NCBI RefSeq assembly: GCF_937128415.1
Contig: NZ_CAKZMJ010000045.1
Span: forward strand, 1-37,358
Origin: an uncultured Caldilinea sp.
GTDB taxonomy: Bacteria; Chloroflexota; Anaerolineae; Caldilineales; Caldilineaceae
Length of the DNA: 37,358 bases
Direction: 5' to 3'
Of the stretch, positions 1-14,426 are shown one piece after another. Positions within the stretch are counted from its first letter, which is position 1, and the number at the start of each line of letters is the position of its first letter. Position numbers and translations under genes: made by a program. Under the pieces are notes generated by a model. That model was given only the letters and a program-made list of their open reading frames with translations. It did not search any database and was not told where the DNA came from.

Positions 1-111
1 ATCGAGGGAGGCAGGATGCGCCTGCACATCGTCATCCCGGCGAACACGAGCGCCGAGGTGACGCTGCCAGGCGCTTCCCTGTTAAAGGGTGCAATTCCCA
101 CCCCGATTTCA
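1..111 (+). other. possible 3' tail of a gene cut by the window edge
   Basis: The first frame is open from base 1 and reads RLHIVIPANTSAEVTLPG at about residues 7-24. This resembles the C-terminal beta-sandwich of secreted glycosidases such as bacterial alpha-L-rhamnosidases (the 'IPANTTATV.LPG' type). After about base 84 the reading loses any such resemblance, although the frame stays open to 519 and would overlap the opposite-strand nuclease gene by about 400 bases. A +1 shift near base 83 gives an immediate TAA. It may be the end of a real gene with a frameshift, or a remnant. The assignment rests on a short stretch and is weak. Confidence 0.25.
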
Positions 112-1104
112 TCATCGCGCTGCGCGCCATCCGGCCGCCTCCGCTTCCTGAGGAGAACAGAACCAACGTTCTCCTCGGCGTACGTCGATCACGGTTCTGC
201 AGTAGTCGCGCTGGCCCGGCATGTGGTAGATCTTGCCGTTGCGGCTGATGTTGCCCTTGATGGGACAGGCCGGATTGGGAGGAGGAGAGGGATCGTTTTC
301 GCACGTGTACGCCGGCCAGGGGTTGCCTCCGCCCCTGGAGGGCGTCGGTGTCGGCGAAGGGTCGGAAGATTCTGCGCCCCAGAGTCCTCTCCCTGCCGCG
401 CGCGCTTCTTGTTCGGCGGCGCGGATTTCCGCCAGCCGGCTTACATCGGGCGGGAAGGTGGCAAGTTGCGCATAGCCTTGACGCACCAATTCTGCATTGA
501 CGTGCGTTCCATCGGCTAGAAAGACGTATCGCAACAAGCGACCGTAGCGATCCGTCTCGCTGACATCCTTGAGCAAATAGACCGTTTTACCTTCGACCAG
601 GCGGCGATTGGCGGCGGTCGCCTCTGGGCCGAACGGTTGATCGGACTCGGGCGCATTGATCAGGATGTAACGGACGGAATGTTCGACGCCGTTGAGCCGC
701 ACGCGAATCGTGTCGCCGTCGACGACGTACACCACCTGGGCGGCGACGGCGCCGACAGGGACGCCTGCTACGGGCCTCGCCGGCTCCTCGGCTTCCAGGC
801 GCACCAGGAAGGCGGCGATCCACGCTCCGGTGTCCAGCCTGTACCAGTTGCCGGCTGCATTTTGCCCGACGATCTGCACGACGTCGCCGGCGCGAGCGCT
901 GCCCACAATGGCGAAGTTCGTGCCGGGGCCGGCGCGCAGATTTGCATTTCTCAGCACAGTGGCGGCTACAGGGGCGTCTAAATCGTTCTGGGCGGCGAGG
1001 GGAGATGTCCAGAACGTCAGCAACAGGCAGATCAACAACAGCGCAAGCCGTCGATTGCGCCCATTCAAAGAGATGGAAGAGATCACTGATTGGATGTTCA
1101 TCAT
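112..1104 (-). CDS. secreted SH3-domain thermonuclease (SNase family) with C-terminal cysteine-containing domain
   Basis: Predicted exported Ca2+-dependent nuclease. Numbering the longest reading from the GTG at 1140: a hydrophobic signal segment lies at about 31-50, a bacterial SH3 domain at 58-115, a staphylococcal-nuclease fold at 133-255, a Pro/Ser/Thr linker at 258-275, and a short C-terminal domain with four Cys at 280-342. Counterparts of the SNase catalytic residues are R157, E165 and R201, with D143 as a metal ligand. The position matching the second Asp ligand of staphylococcal nuclease is Asn (N162). The start at 1104 (or 1101, two ATGs in tandem) is preferred because AAAGGA lies 5-8 nt upstream and the signal peptide is then a normal length. 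The GTG at 1140 is an alternative, because a -10 element places a transcript start about 3 nt before it. The gene diverges from the nos cluster. Confidence 0.88.
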   Translation of the reverse strand: MMNIQSVISSISLNGRNRRLALLLICLLLTFWTSPLAAQNDLDAPVAATVLRNANLRAGPGTNFAIVGSARAGDVVQIVGQNAAGNWYRLDTGAWIAAFLVRLEAEEPARPVAGVPVGAVAAQVVYVVDGDTIRVRLNGVEHSVRYILINAPESDQPFGPEATAANRRLVEGKTVYLLKDVSETDRYGRLLRYVFLADGTHVNAELVRQGYAQLATFPPDVSRLAEIRAAEQEARAAGRGLWGAESSDPSPTPTPSRGGGNPWPAYTCENDPSPPPNPACPIKGNISRNGKIYHMPGQRDYCRTVIDVRRGERWFCSPQEAEAAGWRAAR

Positions 1105-1142
1105 GAAAGTCCTTTGCTCGGAGGAATCAACGACCTTCACCT

Positions 1143-1155
1143 ACCACTAATTATA
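1143..1155 (-). promoter_or_regulatory. -10 element of the thermonuclease gene
   Basis: A perfect TATAAT on the minus strand (1150-1155) predicts transcription starting near 1143. No good -35 is seen at 17-18 nt. The transcript would begin 3 nt before the GTG at 1140 and 39 nt before the ATG at 1104. Confidence 0.5.
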
Positions 1156-1308
1156 TCGTTTTGCATCGGCTCCATCCTTCGCACTTTCGTCAGATCTTTC
1201 CCCAGAATCGAAAAAACTTCCGCCTGGCCTCCCTGAGACTAAAGTCGCAGCGTCGGCGCAGAAAGCCTCTTATTCTGCTGTTTAAAAGAATGACCTTGTG
1301 CGCTGCGC

Positions 1309-1349
1309 CTGATCCGCATGCGTTCAGACGCATCTTCATGCTGGATCAG
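1309..1349 (+). promoter_or_regulatory. stem-loop abutting the ribosome binding site of the ferredoxin gene
   Basis: An outer 7-bp stem (CTGATCC at 1309-1315 with GGATCAG at 1343-1349) encloses an inner 6-bp stem (ATGCGT and ACGCAT around a TCAG loop). The last two bases of the outer stem are the first two of the Shine-Dalgarno sequence AGAGGGG (1348-1354). Folding could therefore affect translation of the first gene of the nos cluster. The function is inferred. Confidence 0.45.
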
Positions 1350-1359
1350 AGGGGTACTG

Positions 1360-1593
1360 ATGAACGATTCATTGCTTCCACAAATTGACGCTGTGCGTTG
1401 CACCGGCTGTGAACGATGCGTCGAGATTTGTCCACCGCAGGCGCTGGCGCAGATGCATGGCAAGGCGATGTTGCTTTACCCGGAACGCTGCATCTATTGC
1501 ACCTTTTGCGAGGACATCTGCCCGGTGGACGCCATTGCGCTGCCATTTCTGATTGTCTTTGCCGGACGTCAACAGGCGAAAGACGAAAGCTGA
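1360..1593 (+). CDS. 2x[4Fe-4S] ferredoxin at the head of the nos cluster
   Basis: Small 77-residue iron-sulfur protein with two classical CxxCxxCxxxCP cluster motifs, at C14/C17/C20/C24 and C44/C47/C50/C54. There is no signal peptide or membrane segment, so it is probably cytoplasmic and carries electrons between soluble or membrane-attached enzymes. The ATG at 1360 is chosen because AGAGGGG lies 5 nt upstream. The more upstream ATG at 1318 lies inside the leader stem-loop and would add residues unrelated to ferredoxins. It ends 63 nt before nosZ on the same strand. Other clade II nos clusters encode polyferredoxins (NosG/NosH) for electron delivery, so this small ferredoxin may play a comparable part; that is inference. 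Confidence 0.85.
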   Translation: MNDSLLPQIDAVRCTGCERCVEICPPQALAQMHGKAMLLYPERCIYCTFCEDICPVDAIALPFLIVFAGRQQAKDES

Positions 1594-1656
1594 GAAATTG
1601 AAAGTAGATCGTCGGTTCTCATATCGTTGCCTTGTTTTTTCACAAAGGAGAAGAGA

Positions 1657-3645
<1,989 letters not shown>

Positions 3646-3781
3646 GAAGGAAAGGGAGAGAGGAGTGAGGAGTTGGAGAGAACAGAGCCGTTGCGCATTG
3701 GGTTTCGTCTCTCAGGCGCTCATCGCCTCCTCTCTCCGACCGCTGCGCTCAGCGAGGAGTGCAGAAAGAGAGGGTTGGTTT

Positions 3782-4450
<669 letters not shown>

Positions 4451-4477
4451 ACGCGTCTGACGGTTCAGAGGTGCACG

Positions 4478-5944
<1,467 letters not shown>

Positions 5945-5948
5945 TCGG

Positions 5949-6809
5949 ATGGCAACCATGATTGAATGCATCGATTTGACCAAACGATACGGCAAATTCA
6001 TCGCCGTCGATCACCTCACGTTGCAGGTGGCGGAGCGCAGCGCGCTTGCCTTGTGGGGCGCAAACGGCGCCGGCAAGACCACCGTCATCAAGTGCCTGCT
6101 GGGGCTGTTGCGCTTTGAGGGGGCCATTCGAGTCGACGGCCTGGACGTGCGCCGCCAGGGGCGCGCGGTGCGCCAACGCATCGGCTACGTGCCTCAGGAG
6201 CTGGCTTTTTACAAGGAGATGACCGCCGTTGAGATGGCGGCATTTTACGCCCGGCTCAAAGGTGCGCCCTCCGAGCGCATCGATCCGGTGCTGGAGCAGG
6301 TCGGCTTAAGCGAGCATCTCGCGAAGCCGGTCGGCGCGCTCTCCGGCGGCATGAAACAGCGCCTGGCTCTGGGGCTGGCGCTGCTCTCCGATCCGCCGGT
6401 GCTGGTGATGGACGAGCCGACCTCCAATCTGGATGCGGCGGCGCGCAGCCAACTTCTTCAGCTTCTGGCGCAGGTCAAGACCGCAGGCAAAACCATCCTG
6501 TTCACCTCGCATCGCATCGAAGAGGTCGAAGCGCTGGCGGATGCGGTGGCCGTGATGGAGCGCGGGCGGCTGCAATTCACTTGCGACTCCGCCAGCCTGG
6601 CGCGGCGCGTCGGCCTGCGCACGCAGGTGAAGTTCATCGTGCCCGGACATGAGGTGGAGCGCGCGCTCGAAGTGTTGCAAGGCGAGGGGCTGGCGGCGCG
6701 GCGCAACGGCATCGGCGTGATCGTCGACGTTTCGCACGGCGAAAAGGCGCGGCCGATTCACACGCTCAGCCGCGCCCGCATCGAAGTGATCGATTTTGAG
6801 GTGGAGTGA
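5949..6809 (+). CDS. nosF: NosF, ABC transporter ATPase for nitrous oxide reductase maturation
   Basis: Cytoplasmic ATPase of the NosFY(D) complex, which supplies the cofactor sulfur species to NosZ. In 286 residues it shows Walker A GANGAGKT (37-44), a Q-loop in YVPQE (80-84), signature LSGGM (131-135), Walker B VLVMDEP (151-157) with the D-loop following, and the switch histidine H188. The C-terminal 75 residues match the small accessory domain of this family. The start is either the ATG at 5949, four bases after the nosD stop, or the ATG at 5958; both precede the first beta strand. nosY follows after 6 nt. Confidence 0.96.
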   Translation: MATMIECIDLTKRYGKFIAVDHLTLQVAERSALALWGANGAGKTTVIKCLLGLLRFEGAIRVDGLDVRRQGRAVRQRIGYVPQELAFYKEMTAVEMAAFYARLKGAPSERIDPVLEQVGLSEHLAKPVGALSGGMKQRLALGLALLSDPPVLVMDEPTSNLDAAARSQLLQLLAQVKTAGKTILFTSHRIEEVEALADAVAVMERGRLQFTCDSASLARRVGLRTQVKFIVPGHEVERALEVLQGEGLAARRNGIGVIVDVSHGEKARPIHTLSRARIEVIDFEVE

Positions 6810-6815
6810 TCGGCC

Positions 6816-7646
<831 letters not shown>

Positions 7647-7687
7647 GAAAAATGCCGGTGGAAGGTCGTCTTGAAAAAGGTGCAACA

Positions 7688-8179
7688 ATGACTGAAACGA
7701 TCTTGCAAAGCTGGCGGGCGATGATTGTTCTGCTATTCATGCTCCTGTTGACGGCGTGCGGCAACAATCCTGCAGAACCGAAACCCGCCGATATTCGCTA
7801 TGGAGAATCTACTTGCACTGAATGCGGCATGATCATCAGTCAGCCCAAGTACGCCAGCTCATTCGCCTATGCGGAAAGCGAAGGTCACTACAAGAGCCTG
7901 GCCTTCGACGACATCGGCGACATGGTCGTCTATATGCGTAAACATCCAGAGCTGACGCCTGTAGGAATTTGGGTGCATGACTATGACAGTGAAGAGTGGA
8001 TTGACGCGCAAGGCGCAACGTATGTAAAAAGCGACGCCATCCGCTCTCCGATGGGGTTCGGCGTCGCCGCCTTCGCCGACCCATCGGCGGCTGAACGCTT
8101 CGCCGCTGAGGTGGGAGGCGCTGCGCTCGATTGGGATCATCTTCGGATCGAGCTGGCAATGGCTGAGCACCATCATTGA
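7688..8179 (+). CDS. nosL: NosL, copper(I)-binding lipoprotein
   Basis: Copper chaperone that delivers Cu(I) to NosZ. The 163-residue protein has a signal peptide ending in lipobox LTAC (C24), then the conserved NosL motif CTECGM (C43, C46, M48) and a conserved SPMGFG (120-125). The ATG at 7688 with AAAAGG 8 nt upstream gives a proper lipoprotein signal. The same frame is open much further upstream, but that part is out of frame with nosY and is not coding. It ends with a His-rich tail (HHH) that could also bind metal. It closes the canonical nos genes. Confidence 0.95.
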   Translation: MTETILQSWRAMIVLLFMLLLTACGNNPAEPKPADIRYGESTCTECGMIISQPKYASSFAYAESEGHYKSLAFDDIGDMVVYMRKHPELTPVGIWVHDYDSEEWIDAQGATYVKSDAIRSPMGFGVAAFADPSAAERFAAEVGGAALDWDHLRIELAMAEHHH

Positions 8180-8193
8180 TTTTGTGAGGTTGC

Positions 8194-8222
8194 TTGACAT
8201 TCCGAACCATTTCGTTCATTTT
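8194..8222 (+). promoter_or_regulatory. possible promoter before the lipoprotein cytochrome c gene
   Basis: A perfect -35 TTGACA (8194-8199) is followed at 17 nt by a weak -10, CATTTT (8217-8222). It sits in the 57-nt gap between nosL and the cytochrome gene, so the downstream genes could be transcribed separately. The weak -10 would fit activator dependence, but no operator was recognised. Confidence 0.35.
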
Positions 8223-8236
8223 TAGAAGAGGTGATT

Positions 8237-8686
<450 letters not shown>

Positions 8687-8700
8687 ACGGAGAGAAACTC

Positions 8701-9111
8701 ATGGCCCAACCCATCGCACCCCAACCGGGCGCCCTCAACGTCTATAGTTATCGCAACGCGCGCACGCGCGACGTGCAACTGGTGAGGCTCTTCCGCGGGG
8801 AGGAAGTGCACGCCTATCTGCTCGTGGTGCCTCCCGGCGCAACCATCGAGCGCCACATCCACGAGAACAAGCACGAAATTTTCGACGTGCTGGAAGGCGA
8901 GGGCGTCTTCGAGGTGGAGGGGCGTCAGATCGCCGGCGCGGCGGGCAAGTGCGTCTTCGTGCCCGCTGGCTGCGCCCATAGCCTGCGCAACGAGTCAGAT
9001 GCACTGTGGACGGTGCGCGTCACCTGCCACGACCGCGTCTATCCGCGACATCTCGGCAAACTGCTGGCGCGCGCCATCCAGAAACGGTTCACGCGCTGGT
9101 TTGGCGCATAG
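8701..9111 (+). CDS. cupin-domain protein (first of two in the cluster)
   Basis: Single-domain cupin of 136 residues, cytoplasmic by the lack of a signal peptide. Cupin motif 1 has candidate metal ligands H52, H54 and E59 in ERHIHENKHE. Motif 2 contributes H93 in PAGCAHSLRN. The substrate is unknown. It has a 35-residue C-terminal extension ending in basic residues. GGAGAG provides the ribosome binding site, and it starts 14 nt after the cytochrome gene, so it is likely co-transcribed with the nos genes. It may bind a small ligand or metal in a pathway linked to nitrogen oxides; that is inferred from context only. Confidence 0.85.
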   Translation: MAQPIAPQPGALNVYSYRNARTRDVQLVRLFRGEEVHAYLLVVPPGATIERHIHENKHEIFDVLEGEGVFEVEGRQIAGAAGKCVFVPAGCAHSLRNESDALWTVRVTCHDRVYPRHLGKLLARAIQKRFTRWFGA

Positions 9112-9225
9112 GGGAAAGTGCTGCGTGTTTCGTGTTCCGCTTCAAGAAAGAGGCCAAACCTCACGGAATACGCACCACGGAACACGCACCACGCAACACG
9201 AAGCACGCACCATCAGGAGGCGACG
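9112..9225 (+). repeat. degenerate CACG-rich repeat with inverted complement between cupin and protoglobin genes
   Basis: Imperfect repeats of CACCACGGAACACG type occupy about 9162-9209. CGTGTTCCG (9131-9139) is the complement of CGGAACACG (9178-9186), so the RNA can fold back. The last bases hold AGGAGG, the ribosome binding site of the next gene. Confidence 0.45.
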
Positions 9226-10182
<957 letters not shown>

Positions 10183-10203
10183 CGATAGGATTCAGGAGCA
10201 ATC

Positions 10204-10524
10204 ATGCCAGACCGCTTCACCCTCATCACCGCCCTGCAAGAGTCGCTCGTCGCCCCGCCGGAGAGCATCGTCAGCCGCACGCTTTACACGAGCGAGACGG
10301 TGCGCATCGTGCTCTTCGCCTTTGCGCCGGGTCAGGAGCTGACCGAGCACACCTCGACGCGGGAGGCGCTGATCCATGTGCTCGACGGCGAGGCCATCAT
10401 CACCCTGGGCGGCGAAAGCGTGCAGGCGAGCGCAGGGCTGTTGATCCGCATGGCGCCCAATCTGCCCCATAGCGTCAAGGCGCAAAGCGCCATGCGCATG
10501 CTTTTGTACATGTTAGGGAAGTGA
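10204..10524 (+). CDS. small cupin-domain protein (second of two in the cluster)
   Basis: A 106-residue single cupin. Motif 1 is GQELTEHTSTREALIHVLDG with candidate ligands H49, E54 and H58. Motif 2 gives H89 in PNLPHSVKA. There is no signal peptide. It starts 21 nt after the protoglobin-MoaD gene with CAGGAG upstream and is followed after 10 nt by the polytopic membrane protein, so it belongs to the same operon. It is only distantly similar to the first cupin and is not a tandem duplicate. The ligand is unknown. Confidence 0.85.
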   Translation: MPDRFTLITALQESLVAPPESIVSRTLYTSETVRIVLFAFAPGQELTEHTSTREALIHVLDGEAIITLGGESVQASAGLLIRMAPNLPHSVKAQSAMRMLLYMLGK

Positions 10525-10533
10525 GAGGGAGGC

Positions 10534-11671
<1,138 letters not shown>

Positions 11672-11672
11672 T

Positions 11673-12092
<420 letters not shown>

Positions 12093-12093
12093 C

Positions 12094-12516
<423 letters not shown>

Positions 12517-12603
12517 AGGCGCCCTAAAATCACTCCCCTTCAAAGTGGAAGCGCAGCTGCGAACTGCACTTCTTCGCATTCCTCAAGGCCTTACAGCTTT
12601 GGG

Positions 12604-13020
12604 GTCTGCCGGGGCCTGCGGCTGCGAGCCGCAGCTACGGTGCTCCCTTCTCCCCCTCTCCCAGCCTTGGAAGAGGGGGCAGGGGGTGAGGGCTTTCCCC
12701 ACGGCTTTTCGGTCTGCCGGGGCCTGCGGCTCGCAGCCGCAGCTACGGTGAATCCGGTGCATTTTCGGCTGGGAGCCGCACCGACGCCGCTCTCCCCCTC
12801 TCCCAGCATTGGGAGAGGGGGCAGGGGGTGAGGGCTTTCCCCACGGCTTTGGGGTCTGCCGGGGCCTGCGGCTCGCAGCCGCAGCTACGGTGAATCCGGT
12901 GCATTTTCGGCTGGAAGCCGCACCGACGCCGCTCTCCCCCTCTCCCAGCATTGGGAGAGGGGGCAGGGGGTGAGGGCCCACCTCGATCCACCGAGGGCCT
13001 GCGGCTGCGAGCCGCATAAA
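12604..13020. repeat. intergenic hairpin repeat array, locus 1, with a 142-bp tandem duplication
   Basis: The 572-base gap between convergent genes (12517-13088) holds no gene. It is filled by two alternating elements. Element A is the 8-bp stem hairpin CTGCGGCT-loop-AGCCGCAG, at 12616, 12724, 12866 and 12999. Element B is a 12-bp stem hairpin, CCCCCTCTCCCA, loop GCAT, TGGGAGAGGGGG, at 12794-12821 and 12936-12963, with an imperfect copy at 12652-12679. The stretch from 12711 repeats at 12853, a period of 142 bp, nearly identically. Short open frames here are composition artefacts. Confidence 0.9.
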
Positions 13021-13088
13021 ACGTCTGCACAAATTCAACGGAACACGCAACAACGCCGTCGATTCCCCTCGTTGGCGGGGAACTGTCA

Positions 13089-13493
13089 TCACCGCTTCGT
13101 GGGCATGCCGAAGGCGGCTTTCGTCCCAGGCAACAGCAGATAGATCAAAATGACGCCGTTGATGAGGATCGACGGCAACATCTCCTGGAGACTGCTTTCG
13201 CCGAAGAGCGATAGAAGCGCAAGGATTAAGTTCAACGTCGAAATGATCGCCAGAAAAGTCCATCCTTGTGGGTCTAAATTCCACAACATACGGAAAACCC
13301 AAAGGTAGATCAAAAACATGATGGCCCACAGCGCCGCCCCCAACACGCCGAAAGCGAAAAAGCGCACGCTTCCGCCGAACAACCCTACGGTGGAGACGGT
13401 GAACAATTGGAATGCATAATACGCGGCCACCAACGCCCCCAGCAACGCCAGAATCGCCAGGATGGTGATGCCAATGGGACGACTCTTCGCCAT
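13089..13493 (-). CDS. small four-helix membrane protein, unknown function
   Basis: A 134-residue protein beginning MAKSRPIGITILAILALLGA, a common opening of small uncharacterised membrane proteins in Chloroflexota and Actinobacteria. Four hydrophobic segments are visible, with a short cytoplasmic stretch (FRMLWNLDPQGW) in the middle. The ATG at 13493 is chosen because AAGGAGG lies 5 nt upstream. An upstream in-frame start at 13517 lacks such a site and adds a charged extension. It converges with the nos/4-TM operon across the repeat array and diverges from the Crp/Fnr gene. No function is assigned. Confidence 0.75.
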   Translation of the reverse strand: MAKSRPIGITILAILALLGALVAAYYAFQLFTVSTVGLFGGSVRFFAFGVLGAALWAIMFLIYLWVFRMLWNLDPQGWTFLAIISTLNLILALLSLFGESSLQEMLPSILINGVILIYLLLPGTKAAFGMPTKR

Positions 13494-13657
13494 AAATCCT
13501 CCTTTTTCGTGTTTCAAGATGGAAATATCGAGACGAAATGAAAGCGAAGGGAAACAAACCGATCTGCGCTGGCGCCTCCTTTCAAATCATAGCACTTTTT
13601 TTGCCGTTCTGCAAGAGGGTTTCAACAACGGGGCGGAGCGTAGATCGATCTCGGCAA

Positions 13658-13694
13658 TTGTCAGGCGTCGCCTGTCCCGTTACAATAATAAACG
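13658..13694 (+). promoter_or_regulatory. strong promoter giving a leaderless crp/fnr-family transcript
   Basis: -35 TTGTCA (13658-13663), 17-nt spacer, -10 TACAAT (13681-13686). The predicted transcript start (about 13693) falls at the GTG start codon (13694). No Shine-Dalgarno sequence lies before that GTG. The spacer contains the small palindrome GGCGTCGCC. Confidence 0.7.
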
Positions 13695-14377
13695 TGAACG
13701 CCGCAAGAACTGAAGCTATCGAACTCTGGAGGCAGGCAGGCTTCCTACAATCTGCTCCCTTCGAAGCTGTGCGCGCGCTCGCCGAAGTTGCAACGCCTCA
13801 CTCCTACCTGCGCAACGAGGTGATCTTTCTGGAAGGGGAGCCGACGGCGGGCCTCTTTCTGGTGGAATCAGGGATCGTCAAGATTTGTCGTTACTCGAAG
13901 GAAGGGCGCGAGCACATTCTGCATTTCATGCAGCGCGGCGACACCTTCAACGATGTCTCAGCGATGGATGGCGGAACGAACCCTGCCACTGCGGTGGCGC
14001 ACACGGATGTCAGGCTCTGGCGCATCACGCGCGAGGATCTTCGCGCTATTGTGCTGAACCAACCGGCGCTGGCCTGGGCGATGATCGAGAATTTGGCCCA
14101 TCGGGCGCGGCGGTTGGTGAACCAGGTGCAAGACCTGGCGATGCGCAACGTGCGCAGCCGCCTTGCCAAACTATTACTGGAGCAGGCCAGAGCCGTCGAG
14201 CGTGGTGAATCGCCTCCGCCGTTGACCCAGGAAGAAATGGCGCACTATCTCGGCACGGTGCGCGAGGTGGTCGGGCGCACGTTGCGGGCGTTCATCGTCG
14301 AGGGGTTGATTGAAATGCAGCGACAGCAGATCGTCATCGTCGACCGCAAACGCCTCGAGGAAGAGGCCGAAATTTAA
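13694..14377 (+). CDS. Crp/Fnr-family transcription regulator
   Basis: A 227-residue regulator with an N-terminal cyclic-nucleotide-binding-like beta-roll (about 22-110), a dimerisation helix (about 125-160) and a C-terminal winged helix-turn-helix (about 175-215). The recognition helix reads GTVREVVGRTLRAF. It lacks the N-terminal cysteine set of FNR (only C65 is present), so it is not an Fe-S oxygen sensor; the regulator could instead sense NO through heme, as DNR proteins do, or bind another ligand. The GTG at 13694 is chosen from the promoter position. The frame is open further upstream to 13538, but that part runs through the promoter and lacks family similarity. Its location near the nos and protoglobin module makes it a candidate regulator of them (inference). 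Confidence 0.88.
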   Translation: MNAARTEAIELWRQAGFLQSAPFEAVRALAEVATPHSYLRNEVIFLEGEPTAGLFLVESGIVKICRYSKEGREHILHFMQRGDTFNDVSAMDGGTNPATAVAHTDVRLWRITREDLRAIVLNQPALAWAMIENLAHRARRLVNQVQDLAMRNVRSRLAKLLLEQARAVERGESPPPLTQEEMAHYLGTVREVVGRTLRAFIVEGLIEMQRQQIVIVDRKRLEEEAEI

Positions 14378-14426
14378 CATCCGCTGGATCGCGTTGACAC
14401 GTTTGACTGCGCGGGAGAAGAGCAAT

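Noticed and set aside
1..519. A complete plus-strand gene from the window start to 519
   Set aside because: Only the first 80 or so bases resemble a protein family. The rest overlaps the well-supported nuclease gene in antisense.
1594..1656. Separate promoter or FNR box before nosZ
   Set aside because: TTGAAA is followed by only a poor -10, and no TTGAT-N4-ATCAA palindrome is seen. Transcription from before the ferredoxin gene is simpler.
12540..13020. Short proteins rich in Pro, Ser and Gly (such as PSPPAPSPNAGRG) and a 324-codon frame across the repeat array
   Set aside because: They are translations of the palindromic repeats and recur wherever the repeats occur, in several frames.
12604..13020. 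Possible CRISPR array
   Set aside because: The repeat period is 142 bp, the between-repeat sequence is itself repeated, and no cas gene is present.
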